NCBI GenBank assembly: GCA_023445955.1
Contig: JAEXJH010000131.1
Span: 1-6,949 of the forward strand
Direction of reading: 5' to 3'
Origin: Pseudomonadota bacterium
GTDB taxonomy: Bacteria; Pseudomonadota; Alphaproteobacteria; Caulobacterales; Caulobacteraceae
Length of the DNA: 6,949 nucleotides
This document shows positions 1 through 5,086 of this stretch, piece by piece. A program made the translations under genes and the position numbers. The notes below the pieces were generated by a model. The model did no database searches. It was not told the origin of the DNA and worked only from the letters and a program-made list of their open reading frames with translations. Within the stretch, counting starts at the first letter, position 1, and every line of letters begins with the position of its first letter.

Positions 1-20
1 CATCCTGAAAGTCCGCTTGG

Positions 21-40
21 GTCCCCGCTTTCGCGGGGAT
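21..40. terminator. GC hairpin downstream of rlmN (possible terminator or dispersed repeat)
   Basis: A perfect 7-bp stem (22-28 with 33-39, arm TCCCCGC) closes a TTTC tetraloop, and positions 21 and 40 add a G:T wobble. It begins 36 bases past the rlmN stop on the minus strand, so it could end or protect that transcript. No T-run follows on either strand, so it is not a canonical intrinsic terminator. From general knowledge, hairpins of this type (CCCCGC-GAAA-GCGGGG) recur between genes in Caulobacter-like alphaproteobacteria, so a dispersed intergenic repeat is an equally good reading. Confidence 0.4.
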
Positions 41-75
41 GAGCGGTTGTGGGGTGAGCTTGGAGGAGGCTGACC

Positions 76-1326
76 TTACGCCGCCTCGTCCTCATCATCG
101 TCCGACAGCACGCCCGCCATCGCCGCCAGCGACAGCTTCCGCAGCGCCGACGCACGCACCTTCTCGCTCTCGCTCTTCAGCTGGCCGCACGCCGCCAGGA
201 TGTCGCGCCCACGCGGGGTGCGGATCGGCGAGGAGTAGCCGGCCTTGTTGAGGATCGCGGCAAAGGCCTCGATCGTCGACCAGTCCGAGCACAGGTAGTC
301 GCTGCCCGGCCAGGGATTGAACGGGATCAGGTTGATCTTGGCCGGGATGCCCTTGATCAGCTTGACCAGGGCGCGGGCCTCGTCGGGGCTGTCGTTGACG
401 CCCTTCAGCATCACGTACTCAAAGGTCACGCGGCGGGCGTTGGACAGGCCCGGATAGGCGCGGATGCCGGCCATCAGCTCGGCGATCGGGTATTTCTTGT
501 TCAGCGGCACCAGCACGTCGCGCAAGGCGTCGTTGGTGGCGTGCAGGCTGATCGCCAGCATGGCCTGGGTCGTATTGCCCAGCTTCTCCAGCATCGGCAC
601 GACGCCCGAGGTCGAGACCGTGATCCGGCGACGCGAGATGCCGATGCCCTCGTTGTCGCTGATGATCTCGATGGCGTCGGCCACCTGGCCCAGATTGTAG
701 AGCGGCTCGCCCATGCCCATGAACACGATGTTCGAGAGGACGCGGTCTTCCTTGTCCGACGGCCATTCGGCCAAGTCGTCCTTGGCCACCTGCACCTGGG
801 CGACGATCTCGGCGGCGGTCAGGTTGCGGACCAGCGGCTGGGTGCCGGTGTGGCAGAAGCTGCAGTTCAGCGTGCAGCCGACCTGGCTGGACACGCACAG
901 GGCGCCGGCGCGGCCGACGCCGGGGATATAGACGCTCTCGACCTCGATGCCCGGGGCCATGCGGATCAGCCACTTGCGGGTGCCGTCCTTGGACACCTGG
1001 CGCTCGACGATCTCGGGGCGGGCGATGGTGAAGGTCTCGGCGAGACGCGCGCGGGTCTCCTTGGCGACGTCGCTCATATTGGCGAAGTCGGTGACGCCGC
1101 GATGGTGCATCCAGCGGAAGATCTGGGTGGCGCGCATCTTGGCCTTGCCGTGCTCGACCACGCCGCTCTCGACCAGGGCTGCGACCAACTGCGGGCGCGT
1201 AAGGCCCGAGAGGTTGACCAGGGGTTTTGCGACGGGAAGGGCGGGCGCGGCGTCAGTGGAGACGCGCGACAGGTCGAGGGTGACGCTCAAGGGGGTGTCC
1301 GGATGCTCGGGGGTCGAGGCGGACAT
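76..1326 (-). CDS. rlmN: RlmN, dual-specificity 23S rRNA (A2503-C2) / tRNA (A37-C2) methyltransferase, radical SAM
   Basis: The 416-residue protein is a complete RlmN. The family methylates C2 of A2503 in the 23S rRNA peptidyl-transferase centre and of A37 in some tRNAs, acting in the cytoplasm with S-adenosylmethionine both as radical source and methyl donor. The [4Fe-4S] motif CxxxCxxC is C151, C155, C158. C144, seven residues before it in LCVSSQVGC, matches E. coli C118, and C380 in AACGQL matches the methyl-carrying C355, so both catalytic cysteines are present. GMGEPL (204-209) is the SAM-contact motif, and the N-terminal accessory domain covers about 40-125. At 416 residues it exceeds E. 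coli RlmN (384) through an N-terminal extension of roughly 30 residues and an acidic tail (DDDDEDEAA). The ATG at 1326 has only a weak Shine-Dalgarno, so a slightly later start is possible. It lies 48 bases after the SDR gene on the same strand and may be co-transcribed with it. The family assignment is very secure. Confidence 0.97.
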   Translation of the reverse strand: MSASTPEHPDTPLSVTLDLSRVSTDAAPALPVAKPLVNLSGLTRPQLVAALVESGVVEHGKAKMRATQIFRWMHHRGVTDFANMSDVAKETRARLAETFTIARPEIVERQVSKDGTRKWLIRMAPGIEVESVYIPGVGRAGALCVSSQVGCTLNCSFCHTGTQPLVRNLTAAEIVAQVQVAKDDLAEWPSDKEDRVLSNIVFMGMGEPLYNLGQVADAIEIISDNEGIGISRRRITVSTSGVVPMLEKLGNTTQAMLAISLHATNDALRDVLVPLNKKYPIAELMAGIRAYPGLSNARRVTFEYVMLKGVNDSPDEARALVKLIKGIPAKINLIPFNPWPGSDYLCSDWSTIEAFAAILNKAGYSSPIRTPRGRDILAACGQLKSESEKVRASALRKLSLAAMAGVLSDDDEDEAA

Positions 1327-1374
1327 ATAGCAGGTCCGGATCGGTTTTCCAAAAACGCCCCGGCTGGCGCGTTG

Positions 1375-2175
1375 TCACACCTTCCGGAAGCGGCTTCCCT
1401 GGCTGGCCATCAGGGCCAGAGCCCAGTCGTCGGGGACGATCTTGGCGATGGCGGCGATGGCCTTGTTCGGGGCGCCGGGGACGCAGATCGAGCGGTTGGC
1501 CTCGGCGGCCTCGTAGCCCGCGGCGGCGACCTCGTCGGCGCCCAGCCACATCCATTCGGGCACGCCCTGGCTGACCTGGGCGCGGGTGCCGTTGACGTCG
1601 TGGAACTCCGAATAGGTGAAGCCCGGGCACAGGGCGCTGACGTGGACGCCGGTCTGGAGGTTTTCCAGGTGTAAGCTCTGGGAGAACTTCACCAGGAAGC
1701 CCTTGGTCGCCGCATAGAGGGTGTGGCCGGCCGCGCCGGGGACCAGGCCCGCCAGCGAAGCGACGTTGACGATGCGGCCGAACTTGCGCTCGACCATGCC
1801 CGGCAGGACCTTGTGGGTCATCTCGCAGACGCTGGTCAGCATCAGCTGCACGAACTTGGCCTGGTCGGCCCAGGTCGTGGCGTCATAGGTCCCCGGCAGG
1901 CCGTAGCCGGCGTTGCTGACCAGGGCGTCGACGACGCGGCCCTGCTCGGCGACGGCGGCCAGGACGCTGTCGACGCCGGTCGGTTCGGCCAGGTCGGCGG
2001 GGATGGCGTAGGCCTCGACGCCGGACCGCAGCTTGATCTCGGCGGCCAGGCCCTCCAGGCGATCGGCCCGGCGCGCGGTCAGGGCCACGTCATAACCGTG
2101 GCTGGCGTAGATGCGGGCGGAAGCGGCCCCGATGCCGGCGGAGGCGCCGGTGATCAGGGCGAGGCGGCGGGCCAT
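1375..2175 (-). CDS. Classical short-chain dehydrogenase/reductase (SDR), substrate unknown
   Basis: This 266-residue protein has the full Rossmann layout of a classical SDR (COG0300-like). The dinucleotide-binding TGASAGIG is at 9-16, the adenine-contacting D61-L62 follows strand beta-3, and NAG is at 88-90. The catalytic serine is S140 in VNVASLAG, and Y154-x3-K158 is the active-site pair, followed by PG at 184-185. R35-R36 after beta-2 (LTARR) suggest NADP(H) preference, by analogy with other SDRs. Two oddities are visible. The position that normally carries the tetrad Asn in helix alpha-4 (usual LNV/LNL) reads LML, giving Met112. The Ser-Tyr spacing is 14 rather than the usual 13. No signal peptide or membrane segment is seen, so it should be a soluble oxidoreductase. 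The ATG at 2175 gives the standard N-terminus, and the ribosome-binding site is weak. The substrate cannot be told from sequence. Confidence 0.93.
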   Translation of the reverse strand: MARRLALITGASAGIGAASARIYASHGYDVALTARRADRLEGLAAEIKLRSGVEAYAIPADLAEPTGVDSVLAAVAEQGRVVDALVSNAGYGLPGTYDATTWADQAKFVQLMLTSVCEMTHKVLPGMVERKFGRIVNVASLAGLVPGAAGHTLYAATKGFLVKFSQSLHLENLQTGVHVSALCPGFTYSEFHDVNGTRAQVSQGVPEWMWLGADEVAAAGYEAAEANRSICVPGAPNKAIAAIAKIVPDDWALALMASQGSRFRKV

Positions 2176-2260
2176 GTCTTGGGTGTTCCAGGCAAATCTA
2201 AACTTCGCCGGAGACCAGCACGGTCCGCGCTTCGGTACAAGCGACCCTCAAGACCAGGGC

Positions 2261-2299
2261 GGAAGGGGGCGCGGATACGGCTGGGTCGCGCCCCCTTCC
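2261..2299. terminator. 13-bp perfect hairpin downstream of the flavodoxin-family gene
   Basis: The arms GGAAGGGGGCGCG (2261-2273) and its exact reverse complement (2287-2299) enclose a 13-base loop. The stem lies about 50 bases past the flavoprotein gene stop and 86 bases before the SDR start, both on the minus strand. It could terminate the first transcript or protect its 3' end. No T-run follows on either strand, so factor-independent termination is uncertain. Confidence 0.5.
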
Positions 2300-2300
2300 G

Positions 2301-2332
2301 GACCGCGGCGCGAGGGAGGGTTCGCCGCGGTC
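2301..2332. terminator. 10-bp perfect hairpin, first of a tandem pair after the flavodoxin-family gene
   Basis: The arms GACCGCGGCG (2301-2310) and its exact complement (2323-2332) enclose a 12-base loop. It ends 16 bases from the flavoprotein stop codon and is separated by one base from the 13-bp hairpin at 2261-2299. On the minus-strand transcript it would form first. A double-stem 3' structure is the simplest reading, either for termination or as a block to 3' exonucleases. There is no T-tract. Confidence 0.5.
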
Positions 2333-2348
2333 GACGGATGACGCCGGT

Positions 2349-2957
2349 TTAAGCGGCCTGTTCGAGGTCCAAGCCTTGCGCGCCGGCGGTCCAGCGGACG
2401 GCGGCCTTGGCCACGCGCTCGCCCAGCAGGCGGGCGGTCTCGCGGTCGCCGGCCGGCGGGGTGATGTCGGTCGAGGCGTTGTCCGACTGGGCGGCGACGC
2501 CGATGAACGAGCCCACGCGGTTGATCGTGTCGGGACCACGCTCGGCGGCGGTGACGTTCGGCGGGGCCAGGCCCAGATTGATCCAGTTCATGCCGTGCTG
2601 AGCGGCCAGGATGGTCAGGCTTTCCAGGGCGTGGCCCTTGTCGCCGGCGAAGCTGTGCGAGTTGGTGAAGCCGGCGGCCAGCTTGTCCTTCCAGGCGCCC
2701 GTGAAGAAGACGCCGGCGGTGGCGTCGGCGAACACTTTGAACACGCCCGAGACGTCGCCCATGTAGGTCGGGGCGCCGAAGACGATCGCGTCGGCCTTGC
2801 TGGCCTCCTCGATCAGCGGGGCGAAGTCCTGGGCGGCGCTCTCGATCTTGAGCAGCACGGGGGTCTGGCCGGCGTCGCGGACGCCCTGGGCGACCTTGTC
2901 GGCGAGGACGGCGGTGTGGCCGTAACCGGAATGATAGACGATGGCGACGGTGGTCAT
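2349..2957 (-). CDS. WrbA-like flavodoxin-family protein, probable FMN-dependent NAD(P)H:quinone reductase
   Basis: A 202-residue soluble flavodoxin-fold protein. The FMN phosphate-binding loop is YHSGYGHT (8-15), directly after strand beta-1 (TTVAIV). FGAPTYMGDVSG (60-71) is the second flavin-binding loop, like the FGTPTRFGNMSG of WrbA. F97 onward (FTNSHSFAGDKG, then LAAQHGM at 117-123) matches the WrbA segment before the conserved HHGM. WrbA proteins use FMN to reduce quinones by two electrons with NAD(P)H, avoiding semiquinone radicals. Activity here is inferred from the family. The length is close to WrbA (about 198), but the segment between beta-2 and the second flavin loop is shorter, so I call it WrbA-like and give no symbol. 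The ATG at 2957 is supported by a GAGGGA Shine-Dalgarno (2965-2970, minus) with 7-base spacing. It is transcribed divergently from the MFS gene, and its upstream region has two perfect 10-bp palindromes. Two tandem hairpins follow its stop. Confidence 0.92.
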   Translation of the reverse strand: MTTVAIVYHSGYGHTAVLADKVAQGVRDAGQTPVLLKIESAAQDFAPLIEEASKADAIVFGAPTYMGDVSGVFKVFADATAGVFFTGAWKDKLAAGFTNSHSFAGDKGHALESLTILAAQHGMNWINLGLAPPNVTAAERGPDTINRVGSFIGVAAQSDNASTDITPPAGDRETARLLGERVAKAAVRWTAGAQGLDLEQAA

Positions 2958-2985
2958 GGGGTGATCCCTCGATCTCGAATTTGGT

Positions 2986-3019
2986 CGTTTCGAAACTGAA
3001 ACGGTAGCGATTACGTAAT
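2986..3019. promoter_or_regulatory. Candidate operator cluster before the flavodoxin-family gene
   Basis: Two perfect 10-bp palindromes lie 30-62 bases upstream of the flavoprotein start: GTTTCGAAAC (2987-2996) and ATTACGTAAT (3010-3019). The first overlaps a second dyad, CGTTTC-N6-GAAACG (2986-3003), so three GTTTC/GAAAC half-sites sit in a row. I could not assign a convincing -35/-10 pair to the flavoprotein gene. The position fits operator sites for its promoter, and the regulator is unknown. Confidence 0.4.
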
Positions 3020-3071
3020 GCCGCCTAACGCCGCCGCCAGAGCATCAGCAACAACATTGGGTGCAATTTTT

Positions 3072-3099
3072 CTGAAGCGCGGTTTCAGCGGCGCTGAAG
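3072..3099. repeat. Interleaved CTGAA / TTCAG repeats in the divergent intergenic region
   Basis: CTGAA (3072-3076), TTCAG (3084-3088) and CTGAA (3094-3098) alternate in 28 bases. The last two belong to a dyad TTCAGC-GGC-GCTGAA (3084-3098). This could be a protein-binding site shared by the two divergent genes, or a small hairpin. It may also be chance in a short region. Confidence 0.3.
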
Positions 3100-3135
3100 G
3101 CCAATTCCGCGAACGATGAAATTTTCGGGGCGTGA

Positions 3136-3164
3136 TTGCGACAACGTTGTCGTTTCTTTATCTA
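3136..3164 (+). promoter_or_regulatory. Possible housekeeping-sigma promoter of the MFS gene
   Basis: TTGCGA (3136-3141) and TATCTA (3159-3164) are separated by 17 bases, a standard spacing. Matches to consensus are partial (4/6 and about 3/6). The predicted start near 3170 would give an untranslated leader of about 85 bases. The 14-bp palindrome at 3139-3152 overlaps the -35 element and spacer, which fits repression by occlusion. Confidence 0.35.
3139..3152. promoter_or_regulatory. 14-bp perfect palindrome, candidate repressor operator for the MFS gene
   Basis: CGACAACGTTGTCG reads the same on both strands. The central CG within AACGTT is the arrangement common in LacI/GalR-family operators, so a LacI-type repressor is one guess. 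No LacI-family gene lies in the window. It lies 103 bases before the MFS start codon and overlaps the only plausible -35/-10 pair there. Confidence 0.5.
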
Positions 3165-3196
3165 CAAGGGACTTCTGCCCAGCAGCATGACCTCGG

Positions 3197-3251
3197 GGCG
3201 CCTCTCAACAGGGCGTCGCGCCCGTGTTGCGCCACGTGTGTGTGAGGCGCC
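3197..3251 (+). promoter_or_regulatory. Structured mRNA leader that can pair with the MFS Shine-Dalgarno
   Basis: GGCGCCTC (3197-3204) is exactly complementary to GAGGCGCC (3244-3251), and the latter contains the GAGG Shine-Dalgarno (3244-3247) of the MFS gene. Between them, CAACAGGGCG (3206-3215) pairs with 3219-3229 to form a 10-bp stem with a TCG loop and one bulged G. GGCGC (3197-3201) could instead pair with GCGCC (3229-3233), which would free the Shine-Dalgarno. The element could therefore switch between two mutually exclusive folds. This is read from complementarity only, and GC-rich DNA forms such stems by chance fairly often. Confidence 0.35.
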
Positions 3252-3254
3252 GAC

Positions 3255-4445
3255 ATGACTACCGATACCCCCAAGGTCCATCCGGGCCTGGTTCTGGCGG
3301 CCCTGGCTCTGGGCGGCTTTGCGATCGGCACGACCGAGTTCGCCTCGATGAGCCTGCTGCCCTATTTCGCCAAGGACCTGGGCGTGGACGCGCCGACGGC
3401 CGGTCATGCGATCAGCGCCTACGCCTTGGGCGTGGTGGTCGGAGCGCCGATCATCGCCGTGGCGGCCGCGCGCCTGCCGCGTCGGATGATCCTGACGGCG
3501 CTGATGGCGATGTTCGCCGTAGGCCACCTGCTCTCGGCCCTGGCCCCCAGCTTCGGCTGGATGATCGCCTTCCGCTTCCTCTGCGGCCTGCCGCACGGGG
3601 CCTATTTCGGCGTTGCAGCCCTGGTCGCCGCCAGCGTCTCGCCGCCGGAGAAGCGCGCCCAGTCGGTGGCCATGGTGATGATCGGCCTGACGGTCGCGAC
3701 CATCGTCGGCGTGCCGCTGGCCAATGTCGCCGGGCAGGTGATCGGCTGGCGCTGGGGCTTCGTGATCGTGGCGGTGCTGGCGGCCCTGACGGCGGCCAGC
3801 GTCTGGCTGTACGCTCCGCGCGTGCCGGCCGACGCCGACGCCAGCCCGCTGCGCGAGCTCTCGGCCCTGGCGCGTGGCCGCGTGTGGCTGACCCTGGGGA
3901 TCGGGGCCATCGGCTTTGGCGGCATGTTCTGCGTCTACACCTATCTGGCCGACACCATGCTGGCCGTGACCCACGCCTCGCCCGCCGCCCTGCCGGTGGT
4001 GCTGATGGTGTTCGGGGCCGGGATGACGGTCGGCACGCTGGTGTGCGCCTGGGCCGCCGACCGCGCCCTGATGCCGGCCATCGGCGCCATCCTGCTGTGG
4101 AGCGCCGCGGCCCTGGCACTTTATCCGCTGGCCATTCACAGCCTCTGGACCCTGATGCCGGTCGTGTTCCTGATCGGCTGCGGCGGCGGGCTGGGCGCGG
4201 TGCTGCAGACCCGGCTGATGGACGTGGCCGGCGAGGCCCAGACCCTGGCGGCGGCGCTGAACCACTCGGCCTTCAACACCGCCAATGCGCTGGGCCCGTG
4301 GCTGGGCGGCATGGCCATCGCGGCCGGCTGGGGCTGGGCCTCGACCGGCTGGGTCGGCGTCGCCCTGGCGCTGGGCGGCTTTGCGATCTGGATCGTGGCG
4401 GCGGTCGACGCCCGCCAGCAGAGCCGGCTGGCCTTAGCCGAATAG
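3255..4445 (+). CDS. Major facilitator superfamily transporter, DHA1 (AraJ/PbuE-like) efflux type
   Basis: The 396-residue protein has about twelve hydrophobic segments, at roughly 11-33, 48-70, 78-98, 102-124, 136-158, 164-186, 210-232, 245-265, 272-290, 297-316, 334-356 and 362-386. The central loop (187-209) is short. GTTEF (25-29) in TM1, the loop 2-3 motif A region ending ARLPRR (72-77), RFLCGLPHGAYFG (107-119) and NTANALGPWLGG (341-352) in TM11 are hallmarks of DHA1-type permeases such as AraJ and related sugar, purine or drug exporters. These are inner-membrane, proton-driven antiporters. The substrate cannot be read from sequence, and export is more likely than uptake on family grounds. 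The ATG at 3255 has a GAGG Shine-Dalgarno (3244-3247) with 7-base spacing. It is divergent from the flavoprotein gene, and its stop is two bases from that of the convergent Rrf2 gene. A perfect palindrome and a structured leader upstream suggest regulation. Confidence 0.93.
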   Translation: MTTDTPKVHPGLVLAALALGGFAIGTTEFASMSLLPYFAKDLGVDAPTAGHAISAYALGVVVGAPIIAVAAARLPRRMILTALMAMFAVGHLLSALAPSFGWMIAFRFLCGLPHGAYFGVAALVAASVSPPEKRAQSVAMVMIGLTVATIVGVPLANVAGQVIGWRWGFVIVAVLAALTAASVWLYAPRVPADADASPLRELSALARGRVWLTLGIGAIGFGGMFCVYTYLADTMLAVTHASPAALPVVLMVFGAGMTVGTLVCAWAADRALMPAIGAILLWSAAALALYPLAIHSLWTLMPVVFLIGCGGGLGAVLQTRLMDVAGEAQTLAAALNHSAFNTANALGPWLGGMAIAAGWGWASTGWVGVALALGGFAIWIVAAVDARQQSRLALAE

Positions 4446-4447
4446 GC

Positions 4448-4888
4448 TCAGCAGGGTTCGACGGCCGCGTGGGCGCCGTGCAGCAGGTCTGCGACGGTGA
4501 TCTGGCCCAGGCGGTCATGCGCGGCGCGGTCGGCGGCGTGGATGGCCGCGCGGACCGCGTCGGGGATCTTCTCGCCGACCGGGCAGCCCTTGACGCCCTT
4601 GGGGGCCACGCCGAGGTGGGCGCAGCCGTTGACGGCCTTCAGCACGACATCCAGCGTGATCGTATCGGCCGGCTTCAGCAGCCAGGCCCCGCCGTTTGCG
4701 CCGGCCCGCGCGCCGATCAGCCCGGCCTTGCCCAGCATGGCCGTGACGCGGCGAACCACGACCGGATTGGTCGGGACCGAGGCGGCCAGTTCGGCGCTGG
4801 CCACGGCGCGGTCAGCCGAAAACGCCTCCTTGTGCGCCAAGTAGGCGAGGGCGTGGGCCGCGACGGGAAATTTCTGGCTGTCGGACAT
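4448..4888 (-). CDS. Rrf2-family transcriptional regulator (YwnA/HypR-like)
   Basis: A 146-residue protein with the Rrf2 winged helix-turn-helix at its N-terminus. It opens KFPVAAHALAYLA (6-18), the usual Rrf2 helix 1. The recognition helix is about 40-57 (NPVVVRRVTAMLGKAGL) and the wing is RAGANGGAWL (61-70). Rrf2 proteins are dimeric DNA-binding sensors. IscR and NsrR types bind Fe-S clusters through three cysteines between the wing and the dimer helix. Here only C89 and C102 lie in that region, with C146 at the very end, and the IscR CX5CX5C pattern is absent. C102 sits in GCPVG, the context also seen in YwnA and in the thiol-switch regulator HypR, so thiol sensing is more likely than a cluster. 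I chose the ATG at 4888 because it gives the family N-terminus. An in-frame TTG at 4927 would add 13 residues of unconvincing sequence. A dyad (4928-4943) lies 40 bases upstream and may be its own operator. Confidence 0.92.
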   Translation of the reverse strand: MSDSQKFPVAAHALAYLAHKEAFSADRAVASAELAASVPTNPVVVRRVTAMLGKAGLIGARAGANGGAWLLKPADTITLDVVLKAVNGCAHLGVAPKGVKGCPVGEKIPDAVRAAIHAADRAAHDRLGQITVADLLHGAHAAVEPC

Positions 4889-4927
4889 CTCTACCGGGGA
4901 ACGTAAGGTGGCCGCCCGCGCGTTCAA

Positions 4928-4943
4928 CTGAAAACTGTTTCAG
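4928..4943. promoter_or_regulatory. Inverted repeat upstream of the Rrf2 gene, candidate autoregulatory operator
   Basis: CTGAAA-N4-TTTCAG forms a 16-bp dyad. It sits directly upstream of a possible minus-strand promoter, TTGAAC (4922-4927) with a weak TACGTT 16 bases on. Rrf2 regulators often bind dyads of this size near their own promoter. The 8-mer AACTGAAA at its left edge (4926-4933) recurs at 2994-3001 before the flavoprotein gene. Confidence 0.4.
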
Positions 4944-4994
4944 GCCCGAAGCAAAATCTCCTTAGGGAGTGCTCAGGACGACGTTGGGTGACGA

Positions 4995-5023
4995 TTGTGT
5001 CGGCCGCGGTTTGGGTGTATCGC
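4995..5023 (+). promoter_or_regulatory. Possible kup promoter
   Basis: TTGTGT (4995-5000) and TATCGC (5018-5023) have a 17-base spacer and are correctly placed upstream of kup. Both hexamers match the consensus only partly. The implied leader is about 57 bases. No recognisable riboswitch fold is seen in it. Confidence 0.25.
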
Positions 5024-5086
5024 GCCGCGCTTGATCGCGATATGGGTCGGCTCCAAGCGTTTTGCGAGGGCGCCCGGAGGGATTGA

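Noticed and set aside
541..1674. 377-codon plus-strand frame opposite rlmN and the SDR gene
   Set aside because: It crosses the ends of two well-supported minus-strand genes, has shadow composition (Gly/Ala/Asp/His) and shows no recognisable domain.
3018..3119. 33-codon plus-strand small open frame in the divergent intergenic region
   Set aside because: The ATG overlaps the ATTACGTAAT palindrome and has no Shine-Dalgarno. The product has no distinctive pattern.
3162..4265. 367-codon open frame on the minus strand opposite the MFS gene
   Set aside because: It is very rich in Gly, Arg, Gln, His and Asp, as typical of an antisense shadow in high-GC DNA, and has no family motif. The plus-strand MFS gene explains the region fully.
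3224..4906. 560-codon plus-strand frame running through the MFS gene and the Rrf2 gene
   Set aside because: It is a low-complexity Gly/Arg/Asp product, out of frame with the MFS and antisense to the Rrf2 gene, so it is a shadow produced by GC-rich third positions.
4889..4927. N-terminal extension of the Rrf2 protein from a TTG at 4927
   Set aside because: The extra 13 residues do not fit the family, whose proteins begin just before the helix starting at KFPVAAHAL. The TTG also has no suitably spaced Shine-Dalgarno and overlaps a possible -35 element.
4958..4972. AAGGAG on the minus strand within a small CTCC/GGAG stem upstream of the Rrf2 gene
   Set aside because: The nearest start codon, a TTG, opens a frame of only a few codons, so this perfect-looking ribosome-binding site seems fortuitous.
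4889..5086. Possible c-di-AMP (ydaO-type) riboswitch upstream of kup
   Set aside because: I looked because kup is often controlled this way in Gram-positive bacteria. The leader is too short after the likely promoter and shows no matching conserved elements.
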